From Paramoeba atlantica (taxonomy: Eukaryota > Discosea): a DNA stretch of 64,000 bases. Made by a program: the position numbers and the translations under genes. The number at the start of each line of letters is the position of its first letter. Within the stretch, counting starts at the first letter, position 1. The notes below the pieces were generated by a model. It was not told where the DNA came from. It was given only the letters and a program-made list of their open reading frames with translations, and searched no databases. Shown in pieces: positions 9,419 to 19,590 of this stretch. The stretch lies in contig CDRNVI010000007.1 of the NCBI GenBank assembly GCA_977017575.1, forward strand, positions 186,001 to 250,000, in the 5' to 3' direction.

Positions 9419-12400
9419 ATGGGAATTCATTGTCTATGGTCGATTTTGGAACCCGCCGGGGTTCCTGTCCCTTTGGAGGAACTCCGCGGCATGCGAGTCG
9501 CAATCGACGCTAGCATTTGGGCCTACAAGGTGTCCAGTTATACGCGAATACGAGAGGACGATCCCGAATTAGGAACAGCAACACCGTCGGGTTTGCACGT
9601 TGAAAGGTTTGTTCGGAGAATTTTAAAGCTACTCTATTATGGAATTCGTCCTATTTTTGTCTTTGACGGTGCCGCTCCCGCATTAAAAGCAGATGTCTTG
9701 CGCAATCGCCGGGCGGCCAGAGATCGAACTGACGATGACATAACTCATGCTGCACAAAAACTTTTCCTAGCGCAAGTAGCCCGCAAGGCTGTGAAACGGG
9801 TGAAATCTGAGATAAAACAAGAGGTAATACAGGACACTGAAAAAGTGGCAGTAAGGGAGATTGAAGACGCAAGCAAAAAAGGAGAAGAATTGATGAGCAT
9901 TGCCACGCTTCGCAGCGTTGCTAGTTTACGACATCAATACAATAAAGCTGGATACGAAATTTCTCCAGCAATAAGTGAATTTGGTGACACGAACAATGAA
10001 TCAAGCCACTGCGCACTCAGTGCAAGTATGGACTATGAAGATAAAGAATCTGTCTTACGTAGTGCTTATAAGACTCCGAATTGGAATAGAGAAGATTACT
10101 ATAAGAAGAGTCTACGTAACAGTGAGGACCCAAATTCTTTTTCAGGGATACAGCTCTCATCGTACATTAAGAAAGTACAGTATTGTGAAACTTTGCGTGA
10201 ATCTAAGGAGCAGGAACAAGATGAATACTGTAGAAAGAATGCTCCTCAAGATATGGGAAGAGGGAAGGAGGTCTGCAACGAAGATGAGAAGGGGAACCTG
10301 GATTGGATTTCGCGAAAAACTTTGGGTTCGGTCAGATCCCAAGCGAAGACGTTCTACTATCTGGGACCTGCCACATCTCGAGCTTCGAAGACTATTACGC
10401 GTGATCCAGAAATATACTCTACGAATCAGCTCATGAATACTGAAAATGTGCCACATACCAGTGACAACAATGCCAATATCACTGTTTCCTCATGCAAAAC
10501 TAGTTTGACGAAACTACACGCTGACTTACCTCTTGATCTGCATTCAGCTTCTGAATTTCTCACGCAAGATATCACAAGTGAGGAAGCTCGAGAGCGAAAA
10601 CCTTCTTTCACCGACTCTTGCGAAGGTACATTGTCAGATTGTTCATCTACTACAGTCGTCGGCGAGGAGAGTGTGGATAAAGTTATTTTGGGTTCTTGTG
10701 TTTCAACTGCCGAGAAAGAAACTAAATCTATATGCTCCGCTGGACTTGCTGATTCTCCGACTAAATCCTTAACAATTAGTCAAAGCAATGTCGATGCACT
10801 GAATGAGCATGACCTAAAACGAGCGATTCCACGGAATGGTGAACAGAGGGCACTCCTTTCCAAGGATTTATGTTCGGATTCTGATGATGATAGTGAATGT
10901 TATGAGCTGATCGATCAATCAGAAAATAGAGTATCAGGAACCATGACCGCTATTGATTTTTTACTGGAAACACACGATGATAAAGATAATATATCGCTGG
11001 GAGACATAAATAAATCGAAAGGCGAAGCATTATCAATGAACATTTTAGATTCCGATACGATGGCTATGAATCAAAAATTAGACACGAAGTCAACAAAGCA
11101 AGAATCTCCCAGTCTTCCAGCAATTGACGTAGCAGTACTTTCATCATCAGACAAGAAATTTTCTGCTCAACCCCCTGATCGCTTGCAGTTGGAAAATATA
11201 TTACAAGAAGCTGAGATGCGCGCCAAAAATGAGTACGAAGCACTAAAGCAAGAAAACGTATCAGTTCCCCTTCACGCACAAATACGTTCTATTCTTCTAG
11301 ATCTCCGGAATTTACTTGTACTCTTCGGAATACCGTACGTTGAGAGCCCCTCAGAGGCCGACGCGCAGTGTGCGGTGCTTAATAGTGAAGGAGTGGTGGA
11401 CGCTGTTGTGAGTGATGATAGTGATGTATTTCTTTTCGGGGCTAAATGTGTAATTCGAAGATTTTTTGATCACTCGTACGTAAGACCTCACGTATTTCAC
11501 GTTGATAAGATTAAGAGAGATTTGTGTCTCGATCGCAGCGACTTTTTAGCGTTGGGTATTCTGCTTGGTGGGGATTATTTTGAAGGGGTAAAGGGCATTG
11601 GACCTTCGTCTGCGGTTCGAGTTCTCAGCGCCTTTTGCCCTTCTTTTATTACAACAAACGATTGCAATGCATCTGTCGATCGCGCCTGTGCCTGCCTTAG
11701 CCGTTTTTGGAAATTTCACGTTCATACTGATAAAGAAGGTGAGAAATCCGTATCCTTTGGAAGAAACATGACTTCTCGAAGCACAGAAAATGTTGAAGAA
11801 TCTTTGCGTTCGGATGAGAAAGATAATATCGAACATTCCCTGAATCAAGTGAGTTACGGAGATGCTATGGCTGTACTACAGGATGACGTTTACAAGAAAA
11901 CGAGATCTTGTATGCGGGATTTTTTTCGTTTCTGGATGATATTTTTTAAGAAACATCATGGAAAAGCCGGAGAATCCTTTGCTTTTAGTAAAGATGAGAT
12001 GGTTGCATCTTTTCCCCCTGTCGTTGTACTAAACGCTTACGCGAAACCGAATGTTCATCGAAATATGCGTGATTTTATCTGGAATCCACCTGATTGGGAG
12101 TCTGTTAACAGTTGCCTACGAGAAAAATGTTCAGATAGATACGAAATTCTTAAAACATTACTTGGGAAAGCGGCAGAAACATATGGACGTTCGTTCTTCA
12201 TAAGAACTGAAGATAATACTATGAATGAATTGAAAGCAAGAACATTGCTGACACACAAAAGAAAGACTGCAATTAATTCTCTCTCGACATGGTGGAACAA
12301 AATTACTACTGTTCTGGAAAAGCCGTTGTCATCTGATATCGGGCCCCGAGATCTCACACAGGAGATAAATATTGGATCGGTTTTACTGAAATTCGCTGAT

Positions 12401-12574
12401 TTACCAACTCTGAAACCTAATAACATTGGTATTCATGTCAGCATACGGTTACATCCAGAGGACGAAAATGTTTCGACTGAACTATTCCGCTTTTGGATGA
12501 AAAAGAGATGCAAGCTGTGTAATAGAGAACCTAAAGCGATATCGAAACGCAGGGTAACTTCGAATAAGAAATAA
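9419..12574 (+). CDS. XPG: XPG/RAD2 structure-specific endonuclease
   Basis: This 1051-aa FEN1-superfamily nuclease is expected to cut the 3' side of the damage bubble in nucleotide excision repair in the nucleus. The N domain (residues 1-110) has 'MGIHCLWSILEPAG', 'VAIDASIWAYK' and 'PIFVFDGAAPALK'. An unusually long spacer (about 130-600, acidic and Ser-rich) separates it from the I domain at about 610-745, with 'YVESPSEADAQCAVL', 'VVSDDSDVFLFG' and the helix-two-turn-helix 'LGGDYFEGVKGIGPSSAV'. The acidic metal ligands (D in AIDAS, D in FVFDG, E/D in SEADAQ, DD in SDDSD, D in GGDY) are all present. A long spacer between N and I distinguishes XPG from FEN1 and EXO1. The C terminus is basic and may hold a nuclear localisation signal (KRRVTSNKK). 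Confidence 0.95.
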   Translation: MGIHCLWSILEPAGVPVPLEELRGMRVAIDASIWAYKVSSYTRIREDDPELGTATPSGLHVERFVRRILKLLYYGIRPIFVFDGAAPALKADVLRNRRAARDRTDDDITHAAQKLFLAQVARKAVKRVKSEIKQEVIQDTEKVAVREIEDASKKGEELMSIATLRSVASLRHQYNKAGYEISPAISEFGDTNNESSHCALSASMDYEDKESVLRSAYKTPNWNREDYYKKSLRNSEDPNSFSGIQLSSYIKKVQYCETLRESKEQEQDEYCRKNAPQDMGRGKEVCNEDEKGNLDWISRKTLGSVRSQAKTFYYLGPATSRASKTITRDPEIYSTNQLMNTENVPHTSDNNANITVSSCKTSLTKLHADLPLDLHSASEFLTQDITSEEARERKPSFTDSCEGTLSDCSSTTVVGEESVDKVILGSCVSTAEKETKSICSAGLADSPTKSLTISQSNVDALNEHDLKRAIPRNGEQRALLSKDLCSDSDDDSECYELIDQSENRVSGTMTAIDFLLETHDDKDNISLGDINKSKGEALSMNILDSDTMAMNQKLDTKSTKQESPSLPAIDVAVLSSSDKKFSAQPPDRLQLENILQEAEMRAKNEYEALKQENVSVPLHAQIRSILLDLRNLLVLFGIPYVESPSEADAQCAVLNSEGVVDAVVSDDSDVFLFGAKCVIRRFFDHSYVRPHVFHVDKIKRDLCLDRSDFLALGILLGGDYFEGVKGIGPSSAVRVLSAFCPSFITTNDCNASVDRACACLSRFWKFHVHTDKEGEKSVSFGRNMTSRSTENVEESLRSDEKDNIEHSLNQVSYGDAMAVLQDDVYKKTRSCMRDFFRFWMIFFKKHHGKAGESFAFSKDEMVASFPPVVVLNAYAKPNVHRNMRDFIWNPPDWESVNSCLREKCSDRYEILKTLLGKAAETYGRSFFIRTEDNTMNELKARTLLTHKRKTAINSLSTWWNKITTVLEKPLSSDIGPRDLTQEINIGSVLLKFADLPTLKPNNIGIHVSIRLHPEDENVSTELFRFWMKKRCKLCNREPKAISKRRVTSNKK

Positions 12575-13102
12575 CTCTTCCATATCTTCCGTATTTCCTA
12601 GAAAGCGCACAAAAAGAAAGCAGTAGTATGTACTAGTATGTAACATACTAGCCCGCTTTTATACTTTATCGTTCTACTATAGAACGATAAAGAATTATGA
12701 AAAGGGGAGTATTTTCATGGTGCCTCTGATGACTAGCTGTGCATCTCAGCTTTTTATTCTTAACACCCGCAACCTTGTGATGGTTCCTCATCATCAGCAG
12801 TTATCATCCCTCAGCAGCAGTTCTCGAGCAGCAGTTATCATTCCTCTCTCAGTTATCTCCACTCCCCTCTAAAAGAAGAGCTCCACGTCGACCGTGATAA
12901 TACTCGCAAATGTCCTCCATACTGTACTATGCCCATGCAAAAGAGTTGTCGCGTCTGTTTCGATCAAACGTTTGCCAAATAGAAGTGCCCCAATACCTGA
13001 GAAAAAAATCCTTACATTCCAAAGAAGTAGTATCTCATAGTACATGCAATAATACGGACTAGTCGATTACTAGTATTTTAGTACGTACTAAAATACTAGT
13101 TA
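12575..13102. other. Intergenic region with a 13-bp hairpin
   Basis: A perfect hairpin with 13-bp arms (12664-12676 and 12680-12692, 3-base loop) lies 90 bp past the XPG stop. Tandem 'cagcagttatcat' motifs occur near 12795-12860. No ORF is visible. The end of the region carries palindromic 'tagtacgtacta' next to the TA target of the following element. Confidence 0.7.
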
Positions 13103-14247
13103 CAGTGGTGGGCAACGATATCTACCCCCCCCCTACAGGTTTTGTATTTAGGCCGATTTTGGAAATATTTGGTATACCACCATTTTTCGACCCAATCGTT
13201 CCGAATCCGAGGTCCGTTTCACTCGAGCGACCCCCTACCCCCCTTGTCCAGGTAGAGGCCAAAATGTAGGCGAACACGATTTTCGAGGCAAATTTTTGGA
13301 TAATTTTTGTAAAATAGTTTGAAATCCAGATAAGAAGCATGTAAGCAGGCAGAAAGCTCATGATTAGTGCTCAGTTAAGTGTCCCCTTGCCTTCACGCCC
13401 GCCAAAAATTCTTGGGATGGCTGCACAAAACGTTTTCAGGCAATTCTGGTTCATATTTAAAATTATTCAGGATAATGGGGGGATTGTGAAAAAAAATGGA
13501 CAAAATATTAAGAAAATTATTTATCGATAATGATAGCGCTTCTAATATTTGACAAAAGCTGTGCACATCTCACGACGTACGTGTTGTACAGGAAGACACG
13601 CGGGACGAGATAGTTCCGTCGTGTAAAAGCGAAGAAGCGCGAAAAATGACGCAATATAGGGGTGTTCTGTAAAACTCATGGTTTTTTGCACATTTTTTTG
13701 AGGTTACAACATGAACCAGCTTTCAACGAGTGAAAAGGACACACACTGGATTCAATTTGTAGTAATTTACTACAAATTGATACACATTGCTACATTTTTA
13801 TCTCAATACATTTACATTTTTCTTTTTAAGAAATTTTCTTTTTTTTGCTTCTAACTTAAAAAAATGCTTTTTAAGAGTATTGAAATATCCCCAGCCGCAC
13901 CCACCCGCACCCAGTGCATCTTCAACGGGAAAGACTTAGCGAAATTTGGGAGATCCAGAAGGAACACGTTCGGGGTACTACTCCCCGAGAGGGATGACTT
14001 TTTTCAGTCAATTTGTACGAGTGCTTCACCATACGCGTTTTTTTTGCAGAATGCAACCCAAAATGAGCTGCATTTTCAGAGGAAAGAGGTCGGTGCTTAA
14101 ATCGGGCGTGTACGCGATTCGATCGTGTGAGGAAATCCTTAGTGGGATTTATTTCATGTGCAATTTCATAGGCCGCCACCGCCATAGAGGCCCCCAAGAG
14201 TTCTGCGTTTTTGACGGCGATTTCCGGGGTGTCTACTATGGGATATA

Positions 14248-14616
14248 AACCCTGTTCCGGGTTATTGTGCCCCCCCTGCACAATAACTGGCTCTAGGCAT
14301 AATAACTGGCTCTAGGCACAATAACTAAATATTGGAAAACCAAAAAAAGGGTTAAAAAAAAATTGGCGCCGCTTCGCGGCGCCTTTTTTATGGACAAGCA
14401 CGTTCATGTGCAGAATAAGTTCTATTTAAGGGATGCGTTGTTGAACAAACTACGTTATTTTCGAGAAAATGGGAATAAAAAACAACCAAAAAATTACGGC
14501 ACCGACTGGCGGCGCCATATTTTGGAGTGGGGGGCACAATAATAGTGGTTGTTTCCACTTATTGTGCCCCCCCTGCACAATAAGTAGCTCTAGGCACAAT
14601 AACCCGGAACAGGGTT
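14248..14616. mobile_element. Nested TA-flanked MITE (369 bp)
   Basis: Perfect 24-bp inverted repeats at 14248-14271 and 14593-14616 start AACCCTGTTCCGGGTTATTG, flanked by TA on both sides (14246-14247, 14617-14618). Inside are repeated 'acaataactggctctaggc' motifs and the GC hairpin at 14365-14383. It has no coding capacity. It is inserted into the LINE-like ORF at 13922-15462. Confidence 0.9.
14365..14383. repeat. Subterminal GC hairpin inside the MITE
   Basis: GGCGCCGC TTC GCGGCGCC, a perfect 8-bp stem flanked by A9 and T7, matching those in the 6419-8145 transposon although the terminal repeats of the two elements differ. Confidence 0.9.
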
Positions 14617-15966
14617 TAGTAGTCTTCGGCATGTATCGTATACCTTATTTTCGACGGCTTTCCATTGGTCGTCGTTAAGCTTTAGACACATTTTCCCTCC
14701 TGCTATGGATTTGTGTTGTTCAAGCAGACGAAGGCGTTGGTTTTCGTTTGTTTCATCCCACGATGGAACTCGATCTTCCACAGTGTGCGAAACAGGGGGG
14801 AGAGGAGAAGATCGGACGAGGGGTTCATTGCACCTGAGCGGTCCATATATTTTGCAACAGTTATGCAGACAGCACAACTTGGCGGAGCATCGGTGACGGC
14901 ATGGTTCTACTCGTGCGGTGTTCAGTGAGTGAAGTGTTGCATTTCTAGGAGTTGCGCCAGAGGGTGGCACATAACTAGCGCTATCTTTGTTGTCACCATT
15001 CGTCGCACCCACAATTGGCGCAGTACGTTGGCCCCCGTTTGTTGGCCCGTTTTCGCTAGCACTACTGGCAGGAATACGGTAAAAAATTATGACATTGCTC
15101 ACGGCCCAGCCAGCCAAATTGGCAGCCTTTCGTAGAAAGTCACTGTCGTTGTCGTTGAGGTTTGGTGTTGTGGAATTCTTGTTGGTGTCGGTCCCATTTA
15201 TTTCGGTTCCCTCGGAAGATGGGGCCGCTGGGATTGTACCAGGTAGGGGTTGTGTTGACGGCCTCGGACCGCGTCCTAGAGTTGTGTAGACACTCTCCAG
15301 TGATATTATGTTACATGGTTCGGTTTGTGGGTTTTCGTTTGTAGAAGTCGCGGAGACTGGAATGTCCACATGCGAAGATTGAATACCTCTTTTACAACAG
15401 AGGTGTCCGCACGTACTTTTGCTCTTGCACGAGTGACGGCATGGATGCAAGACGTTATTCACCCCATGATAAGTTTACAAGGTGCGCAAAGTCTATTTAC
15501 TGAGATCTGCAAAGAATTAGACCACAAGAATTAGCTCAAACGGACTTAACCTACTGATTTTAGAGGGGTGCCTTATCGTGTCGAGGGATTTATAAGTCAC
15601 ATCATACTACGGCAGATGTAGTAATGTTCAATTCAAATGTAGTAATTTACTACACCAATTACTCATGTAGTAAATTACTACAAATTGAATCCAGAGTGTG
15701 AAAGGACCTCGGATTCGGAACGATTGGGTCGAAAAACGGTGGCACACCAAATATGTCCAAAATCGGAGAAAATACAAGATCTGTAGGGGGGTACATGTCG
15801 TTGCCCACCACTGTAGACTATGTCTTTAGTAGTAGTAAGTAACCGTAAGTACCTTGTCACACAAATGATCAAGTTTGTGTGAAGGAATCATGACCCCCTT
15901 ACGACTTGTCGAAACATGTCACAATTGGTTGTCAAATTTGATATGCGGTGTCATGTACTAGTTGTA

Positions 15967-16024
15967 TACTAGTTGTAACTTTACGCAGCAAAATCAGTTT
16001 GACGTGCAATGTTGATATCATAAG
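15967..16024. repeat. 58-bp dispersed repeat, copy 1
   Basis: Reverse complement of 33677-33734 with a single mismatch (57 of 58). Begins TACTAGTTGTAACTTTACGC. No ORF spans it. The two copies are the only strongly conserved part of their surroundings. Confidence 0.9.
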
Positions 16025-16234
16025 AACTCACACAAGGGCTAGCTCACAGTTGGGCCTTGCTCCCAAACGGGGGCTAAGCTCACAGTTGGGTTTAGCCTCC
16101 AGACACGTAAATTAGGCGTCGTAGGATAGAAAATAACACGCGTACTCATATAGAGACCTGAATGTTTTTGGACGAAATTTTTTGGGGGGTGGAATGTTTT
16201 TCGATTTTTGTCGTCTTTTTTCGAAAAAGCACCT

Positions 16235-16340
16235 CTAAACCCTTCGATGAATGATTCATCGAAGGTGCCGCACTTTCGATGAACGGTCATTGAAGGTGCC
16301 GCACTTTCGATGAATATTTATCGAAGGTGCTACATAGCCA
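16235..16340. repeat. Short tandem array with hairpins
   Basis: About three units of an 'aaggtgc(cgc)actttcgatga' motif. The first holds the perfect inverted repeat TTCGATGAAT G ATTCATCGAA. A related double motif 'gctcacagttggg' occurs at 16041-16092. No gene is visible between 15814 and 16556. Confidence 0.7.
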
Positions 16341-16556
16341 AAAAATGTGTTCGGAGTTAAAACGTATGAACAAGTTGTTGGAGAACGGGGGTGAAATGTA
16401 AGCTTTGCGTTATTAATTTGAATTGTGTATATAGTTGGAATTACGAATTATCCAACCTTATATTTATGTGTAGTATAATTATTTCTTGTTTTGTTTATCC
16501 GCGATAAAAATTGTAAGTAGTTATGAAAAGGATCGCATCAACATGTAATATATTCG

Positions 16557-17545
16557 CGTGATGACGCAACCTAGTTCCGTTATTGATAAATGCATGATAC
16601 GAAAACAACACTTACCGAAGGAGACTAAAAAACCCTCTTTTCTTTAGATTTAGTAATTTGTTTCATCAAAAAATAATTTGTATTCACATAGCGTCAACAA
16701 CATGTGATACAATTGTGAATACTCGCATGATGACGCAACCTAGTTCCGCTATTGATAAATGCATGATACGAAAACAAATATGCTTACCGAAAGAGACTGA
16801 AAAACTCCTGTACCTGTTCTTTAAATTCATTCATTTACTTCATCAAAAAAGAGTTTGCTCAAAATACTCACATCGCATCAAGATCATGTGATTTACCTGT
16901 ATATACTTGCATGATGATGCAACCTAGTTCCGCTTTTGATAGATTCATGATACGAAAACAAATATGCTTACCGAAAGAGACTGAAAAACTCCTGTACCTG
17001 TTCTTTAAATTTATTCATTTGCTTCATCAAAAAAGATTTTGTTCAAATTACTCACATCGCATCAAGATCATATCCAAATCATTCCAGATTGCTCAGGACG
17101 GTCACTGGCAAGACAGGCCCTTCACAGACAGATTTGGAAGTTCCGAGGCCGACATCCTCTACCAGTTTCCGCTTGTCCAAGTCGGCACCAACGTGCTGTT
17201 ACCACCCACGTGCTACCACCAACATGCTGTCGCTGCGTCGACGATTTGTACTTCAACACGGCTTATCCACCTGTAATCCGGATAAGGGAGCTGGTTCCCT
17301 GAGGGGAGGGTCCGGGACGGTCCTCCGAGTACATCAAAAAAGAGTTCGCTCAAATTACTCACATCGCATCAAGATCATGTAATATACTACTGATCATGTG
17401 ATATACTAGTACCTGTATATGTACTTGCATGATGATGCAACCTAGTTCCGCTTTTGATAGATGCATGATACGAAAACGAATATGCTTACCGAAAGAGACT
17501 GAAAAACTACTATACCTGTTCTTTAGATTTATTCTTTTGCTGTGT
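16557..17545. repeat. Tandem repeat of about 170-184 bp, four copies, one interrupted
   Basis: Copies start at 'gatga(c/t)gcaacctagttcc' at about 16560, 16729, 16913 and 17431. Each carries the same short open stretch that would read MIRKQICLPKETEKLLYLFF. The third copy is interrupted by about 259 bp of unrelated, GC-richer sequence (17073-17331), which is bounded by a 47-bp near-perfect direct repeat (17025-17072 and 17332-17378). The repeated peptide may be chance or a degenerate coding unit; I do not recognise it. The array ends just upstream of the PRP19 leader. Confidence 0.85.
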
Positions 17546-17649
17546 GAAAGGAGTTTAGATAAGAAAAATAGTCATACTAACTATACTATGATTGTACTAA
17601 CCACTCTATATTCTTAGGTTTCAGACGAATTTTTCTACTTCAAAAGCTA

Positions 17650-19194
17650 ATGCTGTGCCACCTTACCGGGGCTCTTGCGACCGAACCCGTCGCATCCAAG
17701 ACAACGGGTCATATCTATGACCGTAAAAATTTGGAAAATTATTTGTCTACAAAGGGCACTTGTCCCGTGACAGGCCAAGCCATGTCCGCTAATGATGTAC
17801 TATCTCTTCACCTAAGTTCGTCGCCCTACACGCCTGTTTCTACTCAGGGATCCATACCAGATCTCCTTTCCGCTTTAAGTCGTGAGTGGGATTTATTTCT
17901 TGTTGATCATCATCATATACGTCAAGAGCTCGACAATTGCAAAATCGAGCTCTGTAAGACCAAACATCAACTCGAAGCTTCCCTTCGAGTCATTACTCGG
18001 CTGTCTGAAGGGCAGATAGAGGGCGAGATAGCCACAGGACTATCCACGTTGGACCAGTCAACGGCGAGCTCTGAAACTACACGAAATGTGGAGGAACTCA
18101 ATACCTTTGTTCGAAATATTGATGAACGTTTCTCGACTCTTTCTGCAGCGCGTAGAACTCGGCCAATACGAAAGCCGGCTTTGTCGCTGCTAAGAAATTT
18201 TTCCAATGTCACCAAGGTAAAAGTCGGTGAGGCAGCCATTGCTGCTGTATTACCCATTGGTTCTGATGGCGTGTTTTCCGGTTCTTGTGATGGAATAATT
18301 ACTGTATCTTACGTCAATGAAAAGGAAGAACTCATTCAAAAAACTCAATTCTCTAGCTTGGTGACCTCGCTAAATTGTGTCGCACATTACCCAATCCCGG
18401 GATCCGATACTTTTGCTACCGCCGGCTCGGGAGGGCCAGTGTGTCTCTGGGACCTTTCTGTAATGAGGGCTGATAACAAAATGGACCCTGTTAGGCAGTT
18501 CACCATTAGTAAAGAGCCGGTAACAGGTCTTGTGCTATGCCCGAGTGCCCACGGTTATGGAACGGTTGTCTTGACAAGTGATGCAACAGGCTTTGTGGCC
18601 GCGACACAGATTGAAACTCAAGAAACATTTATTCGTTTTCCAGTAGTAGAAAATCCATCCAAGGTTAGTTTGTGTGCTCATCCAGATGGCGTTGTTCTTG
18701 GCGTTGTGCCAGACTCTCCCGTCGCGCAACTCTATGATCTTCGACTTTTAGGCAAGGGGGGATCAAAAAATGCGTTAATAGGCAAACTTGGGAATGATTC
18801 GAGCGCGTCGAATCTTGCTGCTTTGACGTTTTCACAGAACGGATACCAAGCAGCAACTGCAGCTCGATCTGGTGATGTTATGCTGTGGGATTTACGAAGA
18901 ACCCCAACAAGTGTGACGTGTAATACTACAGTACCTAGTGTTCCTTCTTCTCTTTCTTTTGACAGCAGTGGGCTCTTTTTGGCCATAGGAACAGAGGAGC
19001 AAAGTTATCTTGTCGCCGCGAAAACCATGGAAGAAAATATACTTTTATCTGATTCGAATGGCACAACCACCCTTCGCTTTTCAGACGCTGAAGATATGAT
19101 ATCCAAAGTGGGCAACAATCATACAAAATTAAAGCTATACAGTGGTAGTAAAAACGGTTCTGTTCGGGTTCATTCTCTATTACCTGTTCATTGA
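17650..19194 (+). CDS. PRP19: Pre-mRNA-processing factor PRP19 (U-box E3 ligase)
   Basis: PRP19 is the U-box ubiquitin ligase scaffold of the NineTeen complex, which acts in spliceosome activation in the nucleus. The 514-aa product starts with a U-box (residues 1-55; 'TGALATEPVASKTTGHIYDRKNLENYLST', 'CPVTGQAMSANDVL'). A Prp19-type coiled coil follows (about 70-120, 'LLSALSREWDLFLVDHHHIRQEL' through 'SLRVITRLSEGQ'), then a linker and a C-terminal WD40 propeller (about 190-514, with 'GPVCLWDLS' and 'GDVMLWDLRR'). Length matches the family (about 500 aa). Pyrimidine-rich sequence ending 'atattcttag' lies about 32 bases before the ATG. In a genome with few introns it would serve trans-splicing. 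Confidence 0.95.
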   Translation: MLCHLTGALATEPVASKTTGHIYDRKNLENYLSTKGTCPVTGQAMSANDVLSLHLSSSPYTPVSTQGSIPDLLSALSREWDLFLVDHHHIRQELDNCKIELCKTKHQLEASLRVITRLSEGQIEGEIATGLSTLDQSTASSETTRNVEELNTFVRNIDERFSTLSAARRTRPIRKPALSLLRNFSNVTKVKVGEAAIAAVLPIGSDGVFSGSCDGIITVSYVNEKEELIQKTQFSSLVTSLNCVAHYPIPGSDTFATAGSGGPVCLWDLSVMRADNKMDPVRQFTISKEPVTGLVLCPSAHGYGTVVLTSDATGFVAATQIETQETFIRFPVVENPSKVSLCAHPDGVVLGVVPDSPVAQLYDLRLLGKGGSKNALIGKLGNDSSASNLAALTFSQNGYQAATAARSGDVMLWDLRRTPTSVTCNTTVPSVPSSLSFDSSGLFLAIGTEEQSYLVAAKTMEENILLSDSNGTTTLRFSDAEDMISKVGNNHTKLKLYSGSKNGSVRVHSLLPVH

Positions 19195-19590
19195 TTATCA
19201 ACTCTTTGAAGCGAAAAGGATTACGCTGCGTAATTTACGCATTGAATCAGAACGATTCGATTTTCTTTAGTAATGCCTCGCACACTACGTAGAATAAACT
19301 GAACTGAAAAGAAGTCTTGGGCCTGCTTTTCTTTGTGTTCGAGATTCGGAGTACGTTTAGCAGAACACACGTATGTTGTAGGAACATACCATATTCGTCA
19401 TACTGTATGGAAATACAGAGAGAAGTATGAGGATGCCTGATATTCTTTGCCAAATTTACAGTCCTGAGATCCAGGGTAATTCTGCTTTTGCTTACCTTGT
19501 ATTCACCATTAATGTAATTTATGAGTTTGCGCTGATATAAGAAAGGTTGTCTTTTTTGAGGGTGACTTTTATTTCGTTTCTTTATAGTGA
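19195..19590. other. Intergenic region ending in a splice-acceptor-like tract
   Basis: No gene is visible. The last 30 bases are T-rich and end 'tttctttatag' three bases before the ATG at 19591, one of the clearest acceptor candidates here. Confidence 0.6.

Larger units (their letters stand above)
13922..15462 (-). pseudogene. LINE 5'-region fragment with HFM1-type zinc knuckles, interrupted
   Basis: The minus-strand product begins 'MNNVLHPCRHSCKSKSTCGH' and has two C-x-H-x-C-x5-C-x-H-x-CC knuckles, the second being 'PCRHRCSAKLCCLHNCCK'. Further on, 'QWKAVENKVYDTCRRLLNP' and, beyond the element at 14248-14616, 'AYEIAHEINPTKDF' align with 'QWQRAIKKSFERCEKYLKP' and 'AYEIAREADPTKGF' in the large RT element at 42554-47416. 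So this is the N-terminal part of a related LINE protein, cut by a MITE insertion. No reverse transcriptase part follows; homology fades near 14000. Retaining only the 5' part is unusual for a LINE remnant, which normally keeps the 3' end. Confidence 0.8.
13103..15813. mobile_element. TA-flanked inverted-repeat element with nested insertions
   Basis: Ends at 13103 and 15813 share about 110-bp inverted repeats (about 13103-13212 and 15704-15813, roughly 85% identical) that begin CAGTGGTGGGCAACGA. TA flanks both sides (13101-13102 and 15814-15815), as for Tc1/mariner-like elements. The homology resumes inside as a 34-bp inverted pair at about 13741-13775 and 15668-15701, so the left arm carries about 530 bp of extra sequence. 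Within lies a minus-strand coding fragment with zinc knuckles (13922-15462), itself split by another element at 14248-14616. No transposase of its own is visible. Confidence 0.8.

Noticed and set aside
19400-19450. 'tacagagagaagtatgagga' resembling U6 or a C/D snoRNA
   Set aside because: Neither the U6 core nor proper C and D boxes at the right distance are present.
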